From Clostridia bacterium (GTDB lineage Bacteria; Bacillota; Clostridia; Oscillospirales; Acutalibacteraceae), in the NCBI GenBank assembly GCA_017382915.1, contig JAFNZJ010000007.1, positions 1-11,049 on the forward strand: a stretch of 11,049 nt of DNA, read 5' to 3'. Positions 1 to 7,470 of this stretch are shown piece after piece. The stretch's first letter is position 1; the number at the start of each line of letters is the position of its first letter. The notes under the pieces are model-generated. The model made no database searches, had not been told where the DNA came from, and worked only from the letters and a program-made list of their open reading frames with translations. A program made the translations under genes and the position numbers.

Positions 1-164
1 AAAAATTCCTCGCTGGAGGCATACTCCTCCTTAAGGATTTTAATGGCAACAATGCGGTCCTCAAGGCTATCATAAGCCTTATAACCAACCGCCATACCGC
101 CTACGCCAACAATTTCTCTGATTTCGTAGCGTCCATCTAATCGTTTACCAACAAATTTATCCAT
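1..164 (-). CDS. prkC: PrkC-type Ser/Thr protein kinase, N-terminal fragment (runs off left edge)
   Basis: Only the first 54 residues are present. They read as the start of a Hanks-type bacterial Ser/Thr kinase: the RLDGRYEI lead-in, the glycine-rich ATP loop at residues 20-28 (GVGGMAVGY) and the VAIK motif with the ATP-binding lysine K42. Full-length PrkC proteins normally continue through the kinase domain, one membrane helix and extracellular PASTA repeats that sense peptidoglycan fragments; none of that is visible here. It is the last gene seen of the operon and follows its partner phosphatase, the usual Firmicutes pairing. The ATG has only a weak SD (ACGGA) about 6 bases upstream. One oddity is glycine 27 where the family has a conserved valine in the ATP loop. 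The family assignment is firm; the PASTA part is inferred. Confidence 0.9.
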   Translation of the reverse strand, partial: MDKFVGKRLDGRYEIREIVGVGGMAVGYKAYDSLEDRIVAIKILKEEYASSEEF

Positions 165-207
165 AATAAATCCGTTTCCGCCGCTGCACCGGCTAATATA
201 CTTGATT

Positions 208-236
208 TTTCCGTATTTGCAGTAATATAACGGAAA
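208..236. repeat. Inverted repeat in the stp-prkC gap
   Basis: TTTCCGT at 208-214 and ACGGAAA at 230-236 are perfect 7-base inverted arms around a 15-base spacer. They lie in the 89-base gap between stp and prkC, the longest gap in the minus-strand operon. No T-run follows on the minus strand, so it does not look like an intrinsic terminator. A second, smaller GC-rich palindrome (GCCG/CGGC, 180-193) lies just before the prkC SD. The role is unknown and chance is possible in AT-rich DNA. Confidence 0.25.
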
Positions 237-253
237 GTTGAATTAAAATTGTT

Positions 254-985
254 TTATATTTTAACCGCAACAACGGTAATGTTATCATTACCGCCATTTT
301 GATTAGCCAAATCAACCAGCCTGTCAGCAAGGGTTTCAAAATCATTGTCCGATGCTGAAAGGGCAAGCAGTTCATCATCAATACAGTTGGTAAGACCATC
401 ACTGCAAAGAATAATAACTTCATTTTCCTTTAACTGATTTTCTGCAAAATCAATATCAACATAAGGGGCAATACCAAGCGCCCTGGTAATGATGTTTTTA
501 TTGGGGTGGTTTTTAGCCTCATCAACCGTTATTTGACCTGTGTCAACCATTGTTTGCACCACAGAATGGTCGGTAGTAATTTGTCTAAGCGCCTTTTCAA
601 AATAGCAATAAGCCCTGCTATCACCAACATGGGCAAAATATGCAACGCCCTTAACAATAACCACTGCAACAACGGTGGTACCCATACCACGCAACGCTTC
701 ATCCTTAATTGCCATATCGTAAATTGCAGCATTTGCCGATTCAATGGATGTTTTAAGCAAATTATTTATAAATGAGGGGGTGGATTTTGGGGTAAGATTA
801 TTTTTAAGCGACTGTGAAATAACCCTTACGGCCTCAGCACTGGCAACATTGCCCGCAGCCATACCGCCCATACCGTCACAAACAACAGCCCAAGTTACGG
901 CGCCTTTTTCAAGCTGGCCAAACTCAAAGCAGTCCTGATTGGTGGCGCGTTTAAGACCAACATCTGTTTTAGCTGAGATTAACAT
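254..985 (-). CDS. stp: PP2C-family Ser/Thr protein phosphatase (Stp/PrpC)
   Basis: A soluble, metal-dependent (PPM/PP2C) phosphatase of 243 residues, the usual size for bacterial PrpC/Stp. The motifs appear in order: RATNQD (13-18), DGMGG (37-41), GMGTT (100-104), HVGDSRAY (119-126), TTDHS (137-141), CSDGL (194-198) and GGNDNIT (231-237). Asp18, Asp37, Asp196 and Asp234 are the expected metal-ligand aspartates, so the enzyme should be active. In this family it removes phosphate from PrkC and PrkC substrates, and it sits directly upstream of prkC here. The ATG follows a strong AGGGGGAG SD. There is a 38-base gap from rlmN. There is no signal peptide or membrane segment. The gene symbol follows the common Firmicutes usage; prpC is a synonym. 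Confidence 0.97.
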   Translation of the reverse strand: MLISAKTDVGLKRATNQDCFEFGQLEKGAVTWAVVCDGMGGMAAGNVASAEAVRVISQSLKNNLTPKSTPSFINNLLKTSIESANAAIYDMAIKDEALRGMGTTVVAVVIVKGVAYFAHVGDSRAYCYFEKALRQITTDHSVVQTMVDTGQITVDEAKNHPNKNIITRALGIAPYVDIDFAENQLKENEVIILCSDGLTNCIDDELLALSASDNDFETLADRLVDLANQNGGNDNITVVAVKI

Positions 986-1023
986 AAAACCACTCCCCCT
1001 TTCTTTAAAAAATTTAGGTTCTT

Positions 1024-2058
1024 TTATGCGTTATTTTGATGACTTCTTCTTAATTGACCGCAGGAAGCATCAATATCAGCACCAAGGGTTCTTCTAACGG
1101 TTGTGTTGATACCCTTTGATTTCATAAGCTCACAAAAACGGTGAACTTTATTATCATTTGGTCTGGTGAATGAATTTTCCTTAACCGGATTGGCAGGAAT
1201 AAGATTTAAATGGCAAAGCATACCGCGTAAATTTTTAGCCAATATTTCGGCACATTCATCGGTATCATTTACTCCATCAATAAGCGCATATTCAAAAGAA
1301 ATTCTGCGCGATGTTTTTTTGGTATAATCACTGCAGGCCTTAAGAAGCTGCTCAACCGGATATGCGCGGTTAACCTTCATAATTGAGTTGCGAATTTCAT
1401 TGGTAGGCGCGTGAAGTGAAATTGAAAGCGTAATGGGATAGCCTAATTCCATAAGCTCATATATTTTTGGTACAACGCCTGAAGTCGATACCGAAATATG
1501 GCGAAGTCCAATATTAAGCCCTTCCTCATCACTAACCAAATCTAAAAACCTTACAGTGTTTTCAAAATTGTCAAGCGGTTCACCCATACCCATCATAACA
1601 ACATTAGAAATTCTAACGCCGTTATCCTTACCTGCCATTTCAACCTGTGCCAACATTTCAGAGGCTGAAAGGTTTCTGAAAAGACCGTCAATGCCGGATG
1701 CACAAAAGCTGCACCCCATACGGCAACCCACTTGTGAGGATATGCAAACAGTATAACCGTGATTATATTTCATCAACACCGATTCAATACATTCACCATC
1801 ATAAAGTTCATACAAATATTTTACAGTATCATCTACCCTAGATTCAAGCCTTTTTTTAATTTTTACGCCCCTAATGTCAAAAATATTGCACAAAGTTTGC
1901 CTTAGGCTTTTAGGCAGGTTGCTCATCTCATCAAAGGATTCAACACCTTTTCTGAGCCAAGAATATATCTGTTTTATACGAAATTTAGGCAGGTCATAGC
2001 CTTTAAGGGCGTCTTCAATTTCGGGCATTGTCATTGACTTAATATCTAACTTTTCCAC
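1024..2058 (-). CDS. rlmN: 23S rRNA (adenine2503-C2)/tRNA(A37) methyltransferase RlmN, radical SAM
   Basis: A radical SAM enzyme that methylates C2 of A2503 in 23S rRNA, and in some bacteria A37 of tRNAs. It has 344 residues. The 4Fe-4S cluster cysteines are C112, C116 and C119 in GCRMGCSFCAS. The two catalytic cysteines of the family are present: C105, seven residues before the cluster, and the methyl-carrying C333 in ASCGQL. GMGEPLDN (157-164) and SISLHAP (212-218) are further RlmN hallmarks. The intact pair and the RlmN-type sequence favour RlmN over the resistance enzyme Cfr, as does the housekeeping context. The start is GTG, 4 bases after the rsmB stop, with an AAGGGTG SD 7 bases upstream inside rsmB. 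Internal ATGs at codons 9 and 11 are less likely. Translational coupling to rsmB is inferred. Confidence 0.97.
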   Translation of the reverse strand: MEKLDIKSMTMPEIEDALKGYDLPKFRIKQIYSWLRKGVESFDEMSNLPKSLRQTLCNIFDIRGVKIKKRLESRVDDTVKYLYELYDGECIESVLMKYNHGYTVCISSQVGCRMGCSFCASGIDGLFRNLSASEMLAQVEMAGKDNGVRISNVVMMGMGEPLDNFENTVRFLDLVSDEEGLNIGLRHISVSTSGVVPKIYELMELGYPITLSISLHAPTNEIRNSIMKVNRAYPVEQLLKACSDYTKKTSRRISFEYALIDGVNDTDECAEILAKNLRGMLCHLNLIPANPVKENSFTRPNDNKVHRFCELMKSKGINTTVRRTLGADIDASCGQLRRSHQNNA

Positions 2059-2062
2059 CGTC

Positions 2063-3352
2063 CTACACCCTTTCCATAGCGGCTATAAAAAAGCCATCAC
2101 CTGCATCCTGTGGCGGCATAAAGGTAACACAACTTTCACCACTGTCAAAAACCGAAACAGGTTTAAAATTAGTATTTGCTTTTAAAAACCTATCAACAAC
2201 GCCTTCATTTTCGCGCTTTAAAAGGGTGCAGGTTGAATAAATAAGTCTACCGCCCGGTTTAACATAACGCGCCGCATTGTTTAAAATATTATACTGAATT
2301 TCGGTAAGCGAAAGACATTCTTCATTACTTTTATACTTAATTTCAGGCTTGCGGCGAATAACACCAATACCACTGCAGGGTGCATCACAAATAACCTTAT
2401 CAAAAAGCCCTAAATCTTCATTAAATTTAAGACCGTCACAAACTGTTGGTTTAATAATATCAAGTCCCAAACGCTTGGCACCCTTTTCAATAAGGGATAC
2501 TCGGTGCGAATGTATATCACACGAAACAATTTCACCTTTATTTTGCATATCAAGTGCAATTGAAAAGCTTTTTCCTCCTGGTGCAGCACAACAGTCAAGC
2601 ACCCTTTCGCCCGATTTGGAATTCAAGGCCTTTACTGCCAAACGACTAGAAATATCCTGAACATAAAATAGGCCGTTTTGATAGGATTTTAGCCCCTCTG
2701 CGCCCTTTAAACCGCTAACCGAATAAACATCTTCACATTCGGTTGAACAAAGCTTTGCGCCAATATTTGAAAGCTCTAAAGCAAAAGTATCTTTAGCATT
2801 CTCTTTAAGGTGATTTATGCGGATATATACAGGCGGGGAACTTAAAGAATTTTCTAAAAACTGTTCTGCCTTTTCTTTAGAATAATCACAGCATAAGCAG
2901 TTGTAAATCCACTCCTCCACCGAAAATTTGACCGATGGATTTTCATTATTTGAGATTTGAGACTTTACAGTTTCATCACAAAGCTTTCTAAGTACAGCAT
3001 TAACAAGGGGCGCATTGCCCTTTTCTTTAGATTTTTTTATAATTTTTACCGCTTCATTAACGGCGGCCGAATTTGGCACCTTATCCATAAATAAAATTTG
3101 ATATGCGCCGCTTCTAAGCACTGCAGAAGTTATGGGGGGTGCTTTTTTTATAGGTTTTTTTAAATATTTGTTAAGTATAAAATCAATGGTAATTTTTCGC
3201 TCAACAACACCATAAAAGGCGGCGGTGACAAATGCTTTTTGCGACCCGTTTAGTTCACTGTTTTTTAGCAGACTATCTAAAATAAGATTAGAATAGCCAT
3301 CGTTTTCAAGCCTTAAAACTGCTGAAACTAAAACCTTGCGTTCATTTTGCAT
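2063..3352 (-). CDS. rsmB: 16S rRNA (cytosine967-C5)-methyltransferase RsmB (Sun)
   Basis: Transfers a methyl group from SAM to C5 of C967 in 16S rRNA. At 429 residues it is the usual family size. Roughly residues 1-135 form the NusB-like RNA-binding domain (NGSQKAFVTAAFYGVVERK region), followed by the NOL1/NOP2/Sun methyltransferase domain. The SAM loop CCAAPGGKS is at 254-262. The two catalytic cysteines are in DAPCSG (C326) and STCT (C375). The start is set at ATG 3352 because an AGGGGG SD lies 8 bases upstream. A GTG at 3361 would add three residues but abuts that same SD with no spacer. It lies 31 bases after fmt and 4 bases before rlmN, as in the standard Firmicutes fmt-rsmB-rlmN order. 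Confidence 0.96.
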   Translation of the reverse strand: MQNERKVLVSAVLRLENDGYSNLILDSLLKNSELNGSQKAFVTAAFYGVVERKITIDFILNKYLKKPIKKAPPITSAVLRSGAYQILFMDKVPNSAAVNEAVKIIKKSKEKGNAPLVNAVLRKLCDETVKSQISNNENPSVKFSVEEWIYNCLCCDYSKEKAEQFLENSLSSPPVYIRINHLKENAKDTFALELSNIGAKLCSTECEDVYSVSGLKGAEGLKSYQNGLFYVQDISSRLAVKALNSKSGERVLDCCAAPGGKSFSIALDMQNKGEIVSCDIHSHRVSLIEKGAKRLGLDIIKPTVCDGLKFNEDLGLFDKVICDAPCSGIGVIRRKPEIKYKSNEECLSLTEIQYNILNNAARYVKPGGRLIYSTCTLLKRENEGVVDRFLKANTNFKPVSVFDSGESCVTFMPPQDAGDGFFIAAMERV

Positions 3353-3360
3353 TGTTGCCA

Positions 3361-3366
3361 CCCCCT
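3361..3366 (-). promoter_or_regulatory. Ribosome binding site deciding the rsmB start
   Basis: AGGGGG on the minus strand, 8 bases before ATG 3352. It directly abuts and overlaps the alternative GTG start at 3361, so it supports the ATG. Confidence 0.7.
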
Positions 3367-3383
3367 ACTTTTAATGTTTAAAA

Positions 3384-4316
3384 CTAATTATTTACTGTGT
3401 CGCCAACGGTAATAAATCTGCCATTGATAAATGCTTTAGAATCCATTTTTTTAGAGCCGTCGGGACAAATTTCGGTAATTTTGAGTGCAGTACCCTCACC
3501 GCAAGCAATAAAGGGCTGACCATCCTTTTCAAAATACTCACCGCATTTATGCCCGCTAATGCAAACCTTTTGTGCACTTATAAGTTTAAATCTTCTTTCA
3601 TTATAGAAAAAGTAGGTCAGCGGCCACGGGTTAAAGCCCCTAATTAAGCAGTCAAGCTCATCTGCCGATTTGGTAAAATCAAGTTTACCCATTTCTTTGG
3701 TCAAAATCGGTGCATAGTTTGCGCCATCTTCAGGCTGTTTTTTAGGTGTTATGGTGCCTGCTTCAAGCCCTTTTACGGTTGATGATAAAAGTTTTGCCCC
3801 TTCAAGGCAAAGCTTGTCAAATAAGCTACCGCCTGTATCATCATCGGTTATTTCTACCTGTTTAACCTCTAAAATGTCGCCTGTATCAATGCCCTCATCC
3901 ATAAGCATGGTAGTAACGCCCGTAACCTTATCGCCGCACACAATTGACCACTGTATTGGCGATGCACCGCGGTGACGAGGCAACAATGAACCATGAACAT
4001 TAACCGAGCCGTATTTTGGTATTTGCAGCACTTCTTTGGTTAGTATTCTGCCATAGGCAACAACCACCAACAAATCGGGAGCTATTTGCTTTAAAACACC
4101 TAAAACCTCATCATTATTTTTAAGTGTTTTAGGTTGGTAAACCGTAATATTATGCTCTAATGCCAACTGCTTTACAGGTGGCGGTGTTAAAATTTGCTTG
4201 CGACCGACAGGTTTATCCTCACGGGTAAAAACGGCCTCAACACTGTGCCCATCATCAATAAGTTGTTTAAGGCAGGGCACTGCAAAATCGGGTGTGCCCA
4301 TAAAAACTATTTTCAT
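3384..4316 (-). CDS. fmt: Methionyl-tRNA formyltransferase
   Basis: Formylates the initiator Met-tRNA using 10-formyl-tetrahydrofolate, making fMet-tRNA for translation initiation in the cytoplasm. It has 310 residues, close to the 315 of E. coli Fmt. The N-terminal formyltransferase fold begins MKIVFMGTPDFAVP. The catalytic triad is recognisable: N106 and H108 in VNVHGSLLPRHRGASPIQ, and D144 in EGIDTGDIL. The C-terminal tRNA-binding domain starts near residue 205. ATG start with an AAGGGG SD that lies in the last codons of def, 4 bases separating the genes. def-fmt is the usual pair: Fmt adds the formyl group and Def removes it. Confidence 0.98.
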   Translation of the reverse strand: MKIVFMGTPDFAVPCLKQLIDDGHSVEAVFTREDKPVGRKQILTPPPVKQLALEHNITVYQPKTLKNNDEVLGVLKQIAPDLLVVVAYGRILTKEVLQIPKYGSVNVHGSLLPRHRGASPIQWSIVCGDKVTGVTTMLMDEGIDTGDILEVKQVEITDDDTGGSLFDKLCLEGAKLLSSTVKGLEAGTITPKKQPEDGANYAPILTKEMGKLDFTKSADELDCLIRGFNPWPLTYFFYNERRFKLISAQKVCISGHKCGEYFEKDGQPFIACGEGTALKITEICPDGSKKMDSKAFINGRFITVGDTVNN

Positions 4317-4320
4317 ATAA

Positions 4321-4764
4321 TTAGCCCCTTATAACCTTATCTTTATATAAAATTCCGTTTAAATGGTCAATTTCGTGACAAAAGGCGCGGGCAAGCAGAC
4401 CCTCACCACTAACCTCAAAGGTTTTGCCGTTTCGGTCCTGCGCTTTAACCTTAACCCTTAAGGGCCTTTTTACCAAGCCGCTTTGCCCCGGTATTGAAAG
4501 GCAGCCTTCATCGCCAATTTGCTCCCCTTCCTCACTGATAATGGCAGGGTTTACAAGCTCAATAGGTCCATTACCTACATCAATAACACAAATACGGCGA
4601 AGAATACCAACCTGTGGTGCGGCAAGGCCAACACCGTTTGCTTCATACATAGTATCAAGCATATCATCAATAAGGGTGGCAAGCTTTTCATCAAAACTAA
4701 TTACTGAACGGCAAATTTTTCTTAAAACGGGGTCGCCGTCCTTAACAATATTTCTAATAGCCAT
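4321..4764 (-). CDS. def: Peptide deformylase
   Basis: A metalloenzyme that removes the N-formyl group from nascent proteins. The 147-residue length fits the short, type 1-like deformylases common in Clostridia. All three family motifs are intact: GVGLAAPQ (44-51), EGCLS (86-90) and HEIDH (130-134). The metal ligands are C88, H130 and H134, and E131 is the catalytic acid/base. ATG start with a strong AAGGAG SD 8 bases upstream, 12 bases after the priA stop. It lies directly before fmt. Confidence 0.98.
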   Translation of the reverse strand: MAIRNIVKDGDPVLRKICRSVISFDEKLATLIDDMLDTMYEANGVGLAAPQVGILRRICVIDVGNGPIELVNPAIISEEGEQIGDEGCLSIPGQSGLVKRPLRVKVKAQDRNGKTFEVSGEGLLARAFCHEIDHLNGILYKDKVIRG

Positions 4765-4776
4765 TTGACTTACTCC

Positions 4777-7233
4777 TTAAATCATACTTTCGGGATTTAT
4801 ATCAACAAATACAGTTACAGATTTATCTGCGTTTAGATAAAACTCAAGCAGTATATTATGCAAAAATTCCCTGAACTTTTTACTGTTTTTAGTTTTTAAT
4901 ATAATGCGCTGACGATATTTTGAATTTACACGCGGTATAGTAGCGGGGGTTGGACCCAAAATTATCATTTTAATATCACTGTTTTCGGGCTTTTCAAGAC
5001 CTTTTTTAATAAGTTCAAAAAGTTTTTGGGCTGCGACCTTTGTTGCCTCGTTGCCTATACCCGAAACACCCAACATAACAATATCACAATATGGCGGGTA
5101 AATCATTACCTTGCGGGTTAATATTTCGGTTTCATAAAAGCCTTCATAATCTTGGTTGCAGGCAAGTTCAATAATATCATTTTCGGGCTGGGCGGTTTGA
5201 ACAATGGCAAGACCCGGCTCATCGCCCCTACCCGACCTGCCAATAACCTGCGTTAAAAGTGAAAATGTACGCTCAAAGGCGCGAAAATCATCACTATACA
5301 TTGACTGGTCGGCCGAAAGCACACCAACCAATGTAACATTGGGAAAATCAAGTCCCTTTGCCACCATTTGGGTGCCAAGCAAAATATCATACTCACCCTT
5401 TGAAAAGGCAGTAAGCCCTTTTTCAAAGGCATCTCTGGTCATTGTAGTATCGGCATCCAGCCTTAAAATTTTAGCGGTTGGAAAAAGCTCTGATATTTCT
5501 AAATCGGCACGCTGAGTACCAACACCCGAAAACCTTAATTTTTTATTTTTACAGTTTGGGCATTCGGTTGGGGTTGCGTGAGCCGCACCGCAATAATGAC
5601 ACATAAGCTTTTGATTTGCCGAGTGGTAGGTCAGCGAAATACTGCAATTTTCACAGGTAAAAACATGTCCACAAGCGGGGCAAGAAATATAGGTGTTATG
5701 CCCCCTGCGATTAAGTAGCAATATTGCCTGTTTGCCTTCAGCAAGTGTTTCTTTTAGCTGTTTGGCAAGGGTACGGCTTAAAACCGATGTATTGCCAACC
5801 GAAAGTTCACTTTTAGTATCAATCGTTACTACCTGCGGCAGCTTTGCGTTGCCATAACGATTTTTAAGCTTAACAAGACCGAAATTGCCGTTTTGTGCAA
5901 GGCAGTAGCTTTCTACCGACGGTGTTGCAGATGCTAAAAGCAGCAATGCGTTATTATATTTACAGCGCACCCTGGCAACATCACGCGCGTGAAAACGCGG
6001 GTTTTGTTCAGATTTATAGGTATGCTCCTGCTCCTCATCCATTATAACAAGGCCCAAATTTTTAAGTGGTGCAAAAACGGCAGAGCGTGTACCAATGGCA
6101 ACCATTGCCTTGCCACTAGCCGCTTTTTTCCATTCCTCCATACGCTGTCCAAGTGACATAGCACTATGAAACACTGCAACCTTATTGCCGTATCTTAAAC
6201 GGAATTTTGAAAGTGTTTGCGGTGTTAAAGAAATTTCGGGCACCATAACAATTGAGCTTTTGCCCTGTTCAATGGCTTTATCAACCAGTTTTAAGAAAAT
6301 ACTGGTTTTACCACTGCCTGTTATTCCATATAAAAGCGATGTTTTTGAAGTGGTTAAATTAAAATCATCCAGCAAGGTATTATAGGCAGTTTGTTGTTCA
6401 TCGGTAAGTACAATTTCAGATAAATCGGCAGTATTTTGCTCCACATCATACTTAATGGCAGGCATACTGTAAATGCTTACAATACCTTTTTTTTCAAGGG
6501 TGTTAATAACCGCAGTGGTAACACCCGCAAAATACGCAACCTCTTTAACGGCGGCGGTGCCAACATCCTTTAATAGCTCAACAACCGCCTTTTGTTTTGG
6601 GGTTAAGCCGTTAAACTCACCATCAGCCGACACCAATGACACCATATTTACCGAAGGGTCACGCATATTTTGTTTAGCTAATTTGTCATTTTGAATAACG
6701 CCCGATTTTATAAGCTCATTAAAGCAGGGCGCATCATCAAAAAGACCAAAAGCACGCATAATAGCGGTTTTTTCAGCACTGCCACCCTTTTTGCGTAAAT
6801 ATAAAACTATATCATTGCTTTGCTTTGAAAGTGAAGCAATATCGTTTGGCGTAGCGGCGCTGTTAAGGGTTAAAACCTCCACCATCTTCATATTAAGCCC
6901 AAACGGAATAACGGTTTTTACTGCATCATAATAGGTGCAAAATGTGTTGGCTTTAAGCCATTTTACAAGGCTTAAAAATTCATCACTTAAAACAGGGGTT
7001 TTATCAATAACCGAAAGAATATTTTTAACCCTTTGGTCACACTCCACCTCACCCTTTGAAACATAAAGCACCAAGCCTTGGCGCTTGGCATTGCCATTGC
7101 CAAAGGGCACCGTTACCCTGCAACCGGGCTTACAGCTTTCAACAAGCTCCGGTGGTACAGAATAATCAAACGGCTTGTCAAAACGATAAACCGCTTTTTC
7201 AACAACAATGCCGGCAATAACGGAAAATCGCAT
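4777..7233 (-). CDS. priA: Primosomal protein N' (PriA), replication restart helicase
   Basis: A superfamily 2, 3'-to-5' DNA helicase that recognises stalled forks and reloads the replicative helicase. It has 818 residues, at the long end for PriA. The 3'-DNA-binding domain is at about 1-110 (DYSVP, GCRVTVPFG). A winged-helix-like linker follows. Walker A is GITGSGKT (303-310) and Walker B reads DEEQ (399-402). Eight zinc-binding cysteines are C518, C521, C527, C530, C545, C548, C558 and C561. The C-terminal helicase motifs GTQMVAKGLDFP (620-631) and QVIGRSGRG (662-670) carry the arginine finger. Walker B is DEEQ, whereas E. coli and B. subtilis PriA have DEEH. ATG start with a strong GGGAGG SD. 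It follows rpoZ by 57 bases, where B. subtilis has coaBC. Confidence 0.98.
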   Translation of the reverse strand: MRFSVIAGIVVEKAVYRFDKPFDYSVPPELVESCKPGCRVTVPFGNGNAKRQGLVLYVSKGEVECDQRVKNILSVIDKTPVLSDEFLSLVKWLKANTFCTYYDAVKTVIPFGLNMKMVEVLTLNSAATPNDIASLSKQSNDIVLYLRKKGGSAEKTAIMRAFGLFDDAPCFNELIKSGVIQNDKLAKQNMRDPSVNMVSLVSADGEFNGLTPKQKAVVELLKDVGTAAVKEVAYFAGVTTAVINTLEKKGIVSIYSMPAIKYDVEQNTADLSEIVLTDEQQTAYNTLLDDFNLTTSKTSLLYGITGSGKTSIFLKLVDKAIEQGKSSIVMVPEISLTPQTLSKFRLRYGNKVAVFHSAMSLGQRMEEWKKAASGKAMVAIGTRSAVFAPLKNLGLVIMDEEQEHTYKSEQNPRFHARDVARVRCKYNNALLLLASATPSVESYCLAQNGNFGLVKLKNRYGNAKLPQVVTIDTKSELSVGNTSVLSRTLAKQLKETLAEGKQAILLLNRRGHNTYISCPACGHVFTCENCSISLTYHSANQKLMCHYCGAAHATPTECPNCKNKKLRFSGVGTQRADLEISELFPTAKILRLDADTTMTRDAFEKGLTAFSKGEYDILLGTQMVAKGLDFPNVTLVGVLSADQSMYSDDFRAFERTFSLLTQVIGRSGRGDEPGLAIVQTAQPENDIIELACNQDYEGFYETEILTRKVMIYPPYCDIVMLGVSGIGNEATKVAAQKLFELIKKGLEKPENSDIKMIILGPTPATIPRVNSKYRQRIILKTKNSKKFREFLHNILLEFYLNADKSVTVFVDINPESMI

Positions 7234-7277
7234 AAGACAAGCCTCCCTTAAAAATTTTAATTTAGTTTTAAAAACTT

Positions 7278-7304
7278 AAAAAAGCCTTTATTAAAGGCCT
7301 TTTT
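7278..7304 (-). terminator. Terminator-like hairpin overlapping the rpoZ stop
   Basis: Read on the minus strand, a run of A, then GCCTT-TAATA-AAGGC, then six T form a short stem with a 5-base loop; the flanking A- and T-runs can extend it past one bulged G. The rpoZ stop codon lies in the loop. The form fits a weak intrinsic terminator or attenuator that lowers transcription into priA. The stem has only five base pairs before the A-T extension and priA has its own strong SD, so read-through is likely. The nearly symmetrical sequence also has five T on the plus strand, but no plus-strand gene lies upstream. Confidence 0.4.
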
Positions 7305-7470
7305 CATCTGCTATTTTATTTATTGCCAAGCTTACTGATTTTTCAAGCTCTTTATCTGTTTCATTTTCATTTTTTTCGGCAATAACTCTGGCCTGTTTAG
7401 CAACCTCTAAAACAAGCTGATAGCGGCTTTCAGAATTGTTAATAAGTTTTCCTATAGCGGGATTAAGCAT
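7291..7470 (-). CDS. rpoZ: DNA-directed RNA polymerase omega subunit
   Basis: The small omega subunit that helps beta' fold and assemble in RNA polymerase. It has 59 residues and begins MLNPAIGKLINNSESRYQL, matching the typical omega N-terminus (MLxPSxxKLxxxxxSRYxLV). VLEVAKQARVI (25-35) and the SLAINKIADEKGL end are also family-like. The start is ATG 7470: GAGGTG lies 7 bases upstream in the end of gmk. An in-frame ATG at 7485 would add MRCLK but has no SD. The gene overlaps gmk by 8 bases, which suggests translational coupling. gmk-rpoZ is a widespread pair. Confidence 0.95.
   Translation of the reverse strand: MLNPAIGKLINNSESRYQLVLEVAKQARVIAEKNENETDKELEKSVSLAINKIADEKGL

Noticed and set aside
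506..775. Plus-strand open frames inside stp and similar antisense frames inside rlmN, rsmB, fmt, def, priA and yicC
   Set aside because: They mirror well-conserved minus-strand genes, have no SD and show no protein-like motifs.
3353..3361. GTG start of rsmB at 3361
   Set aside because: The AGGGGG SD abuts this codon with no spacer, while it is 8 bases from ATG 3352.
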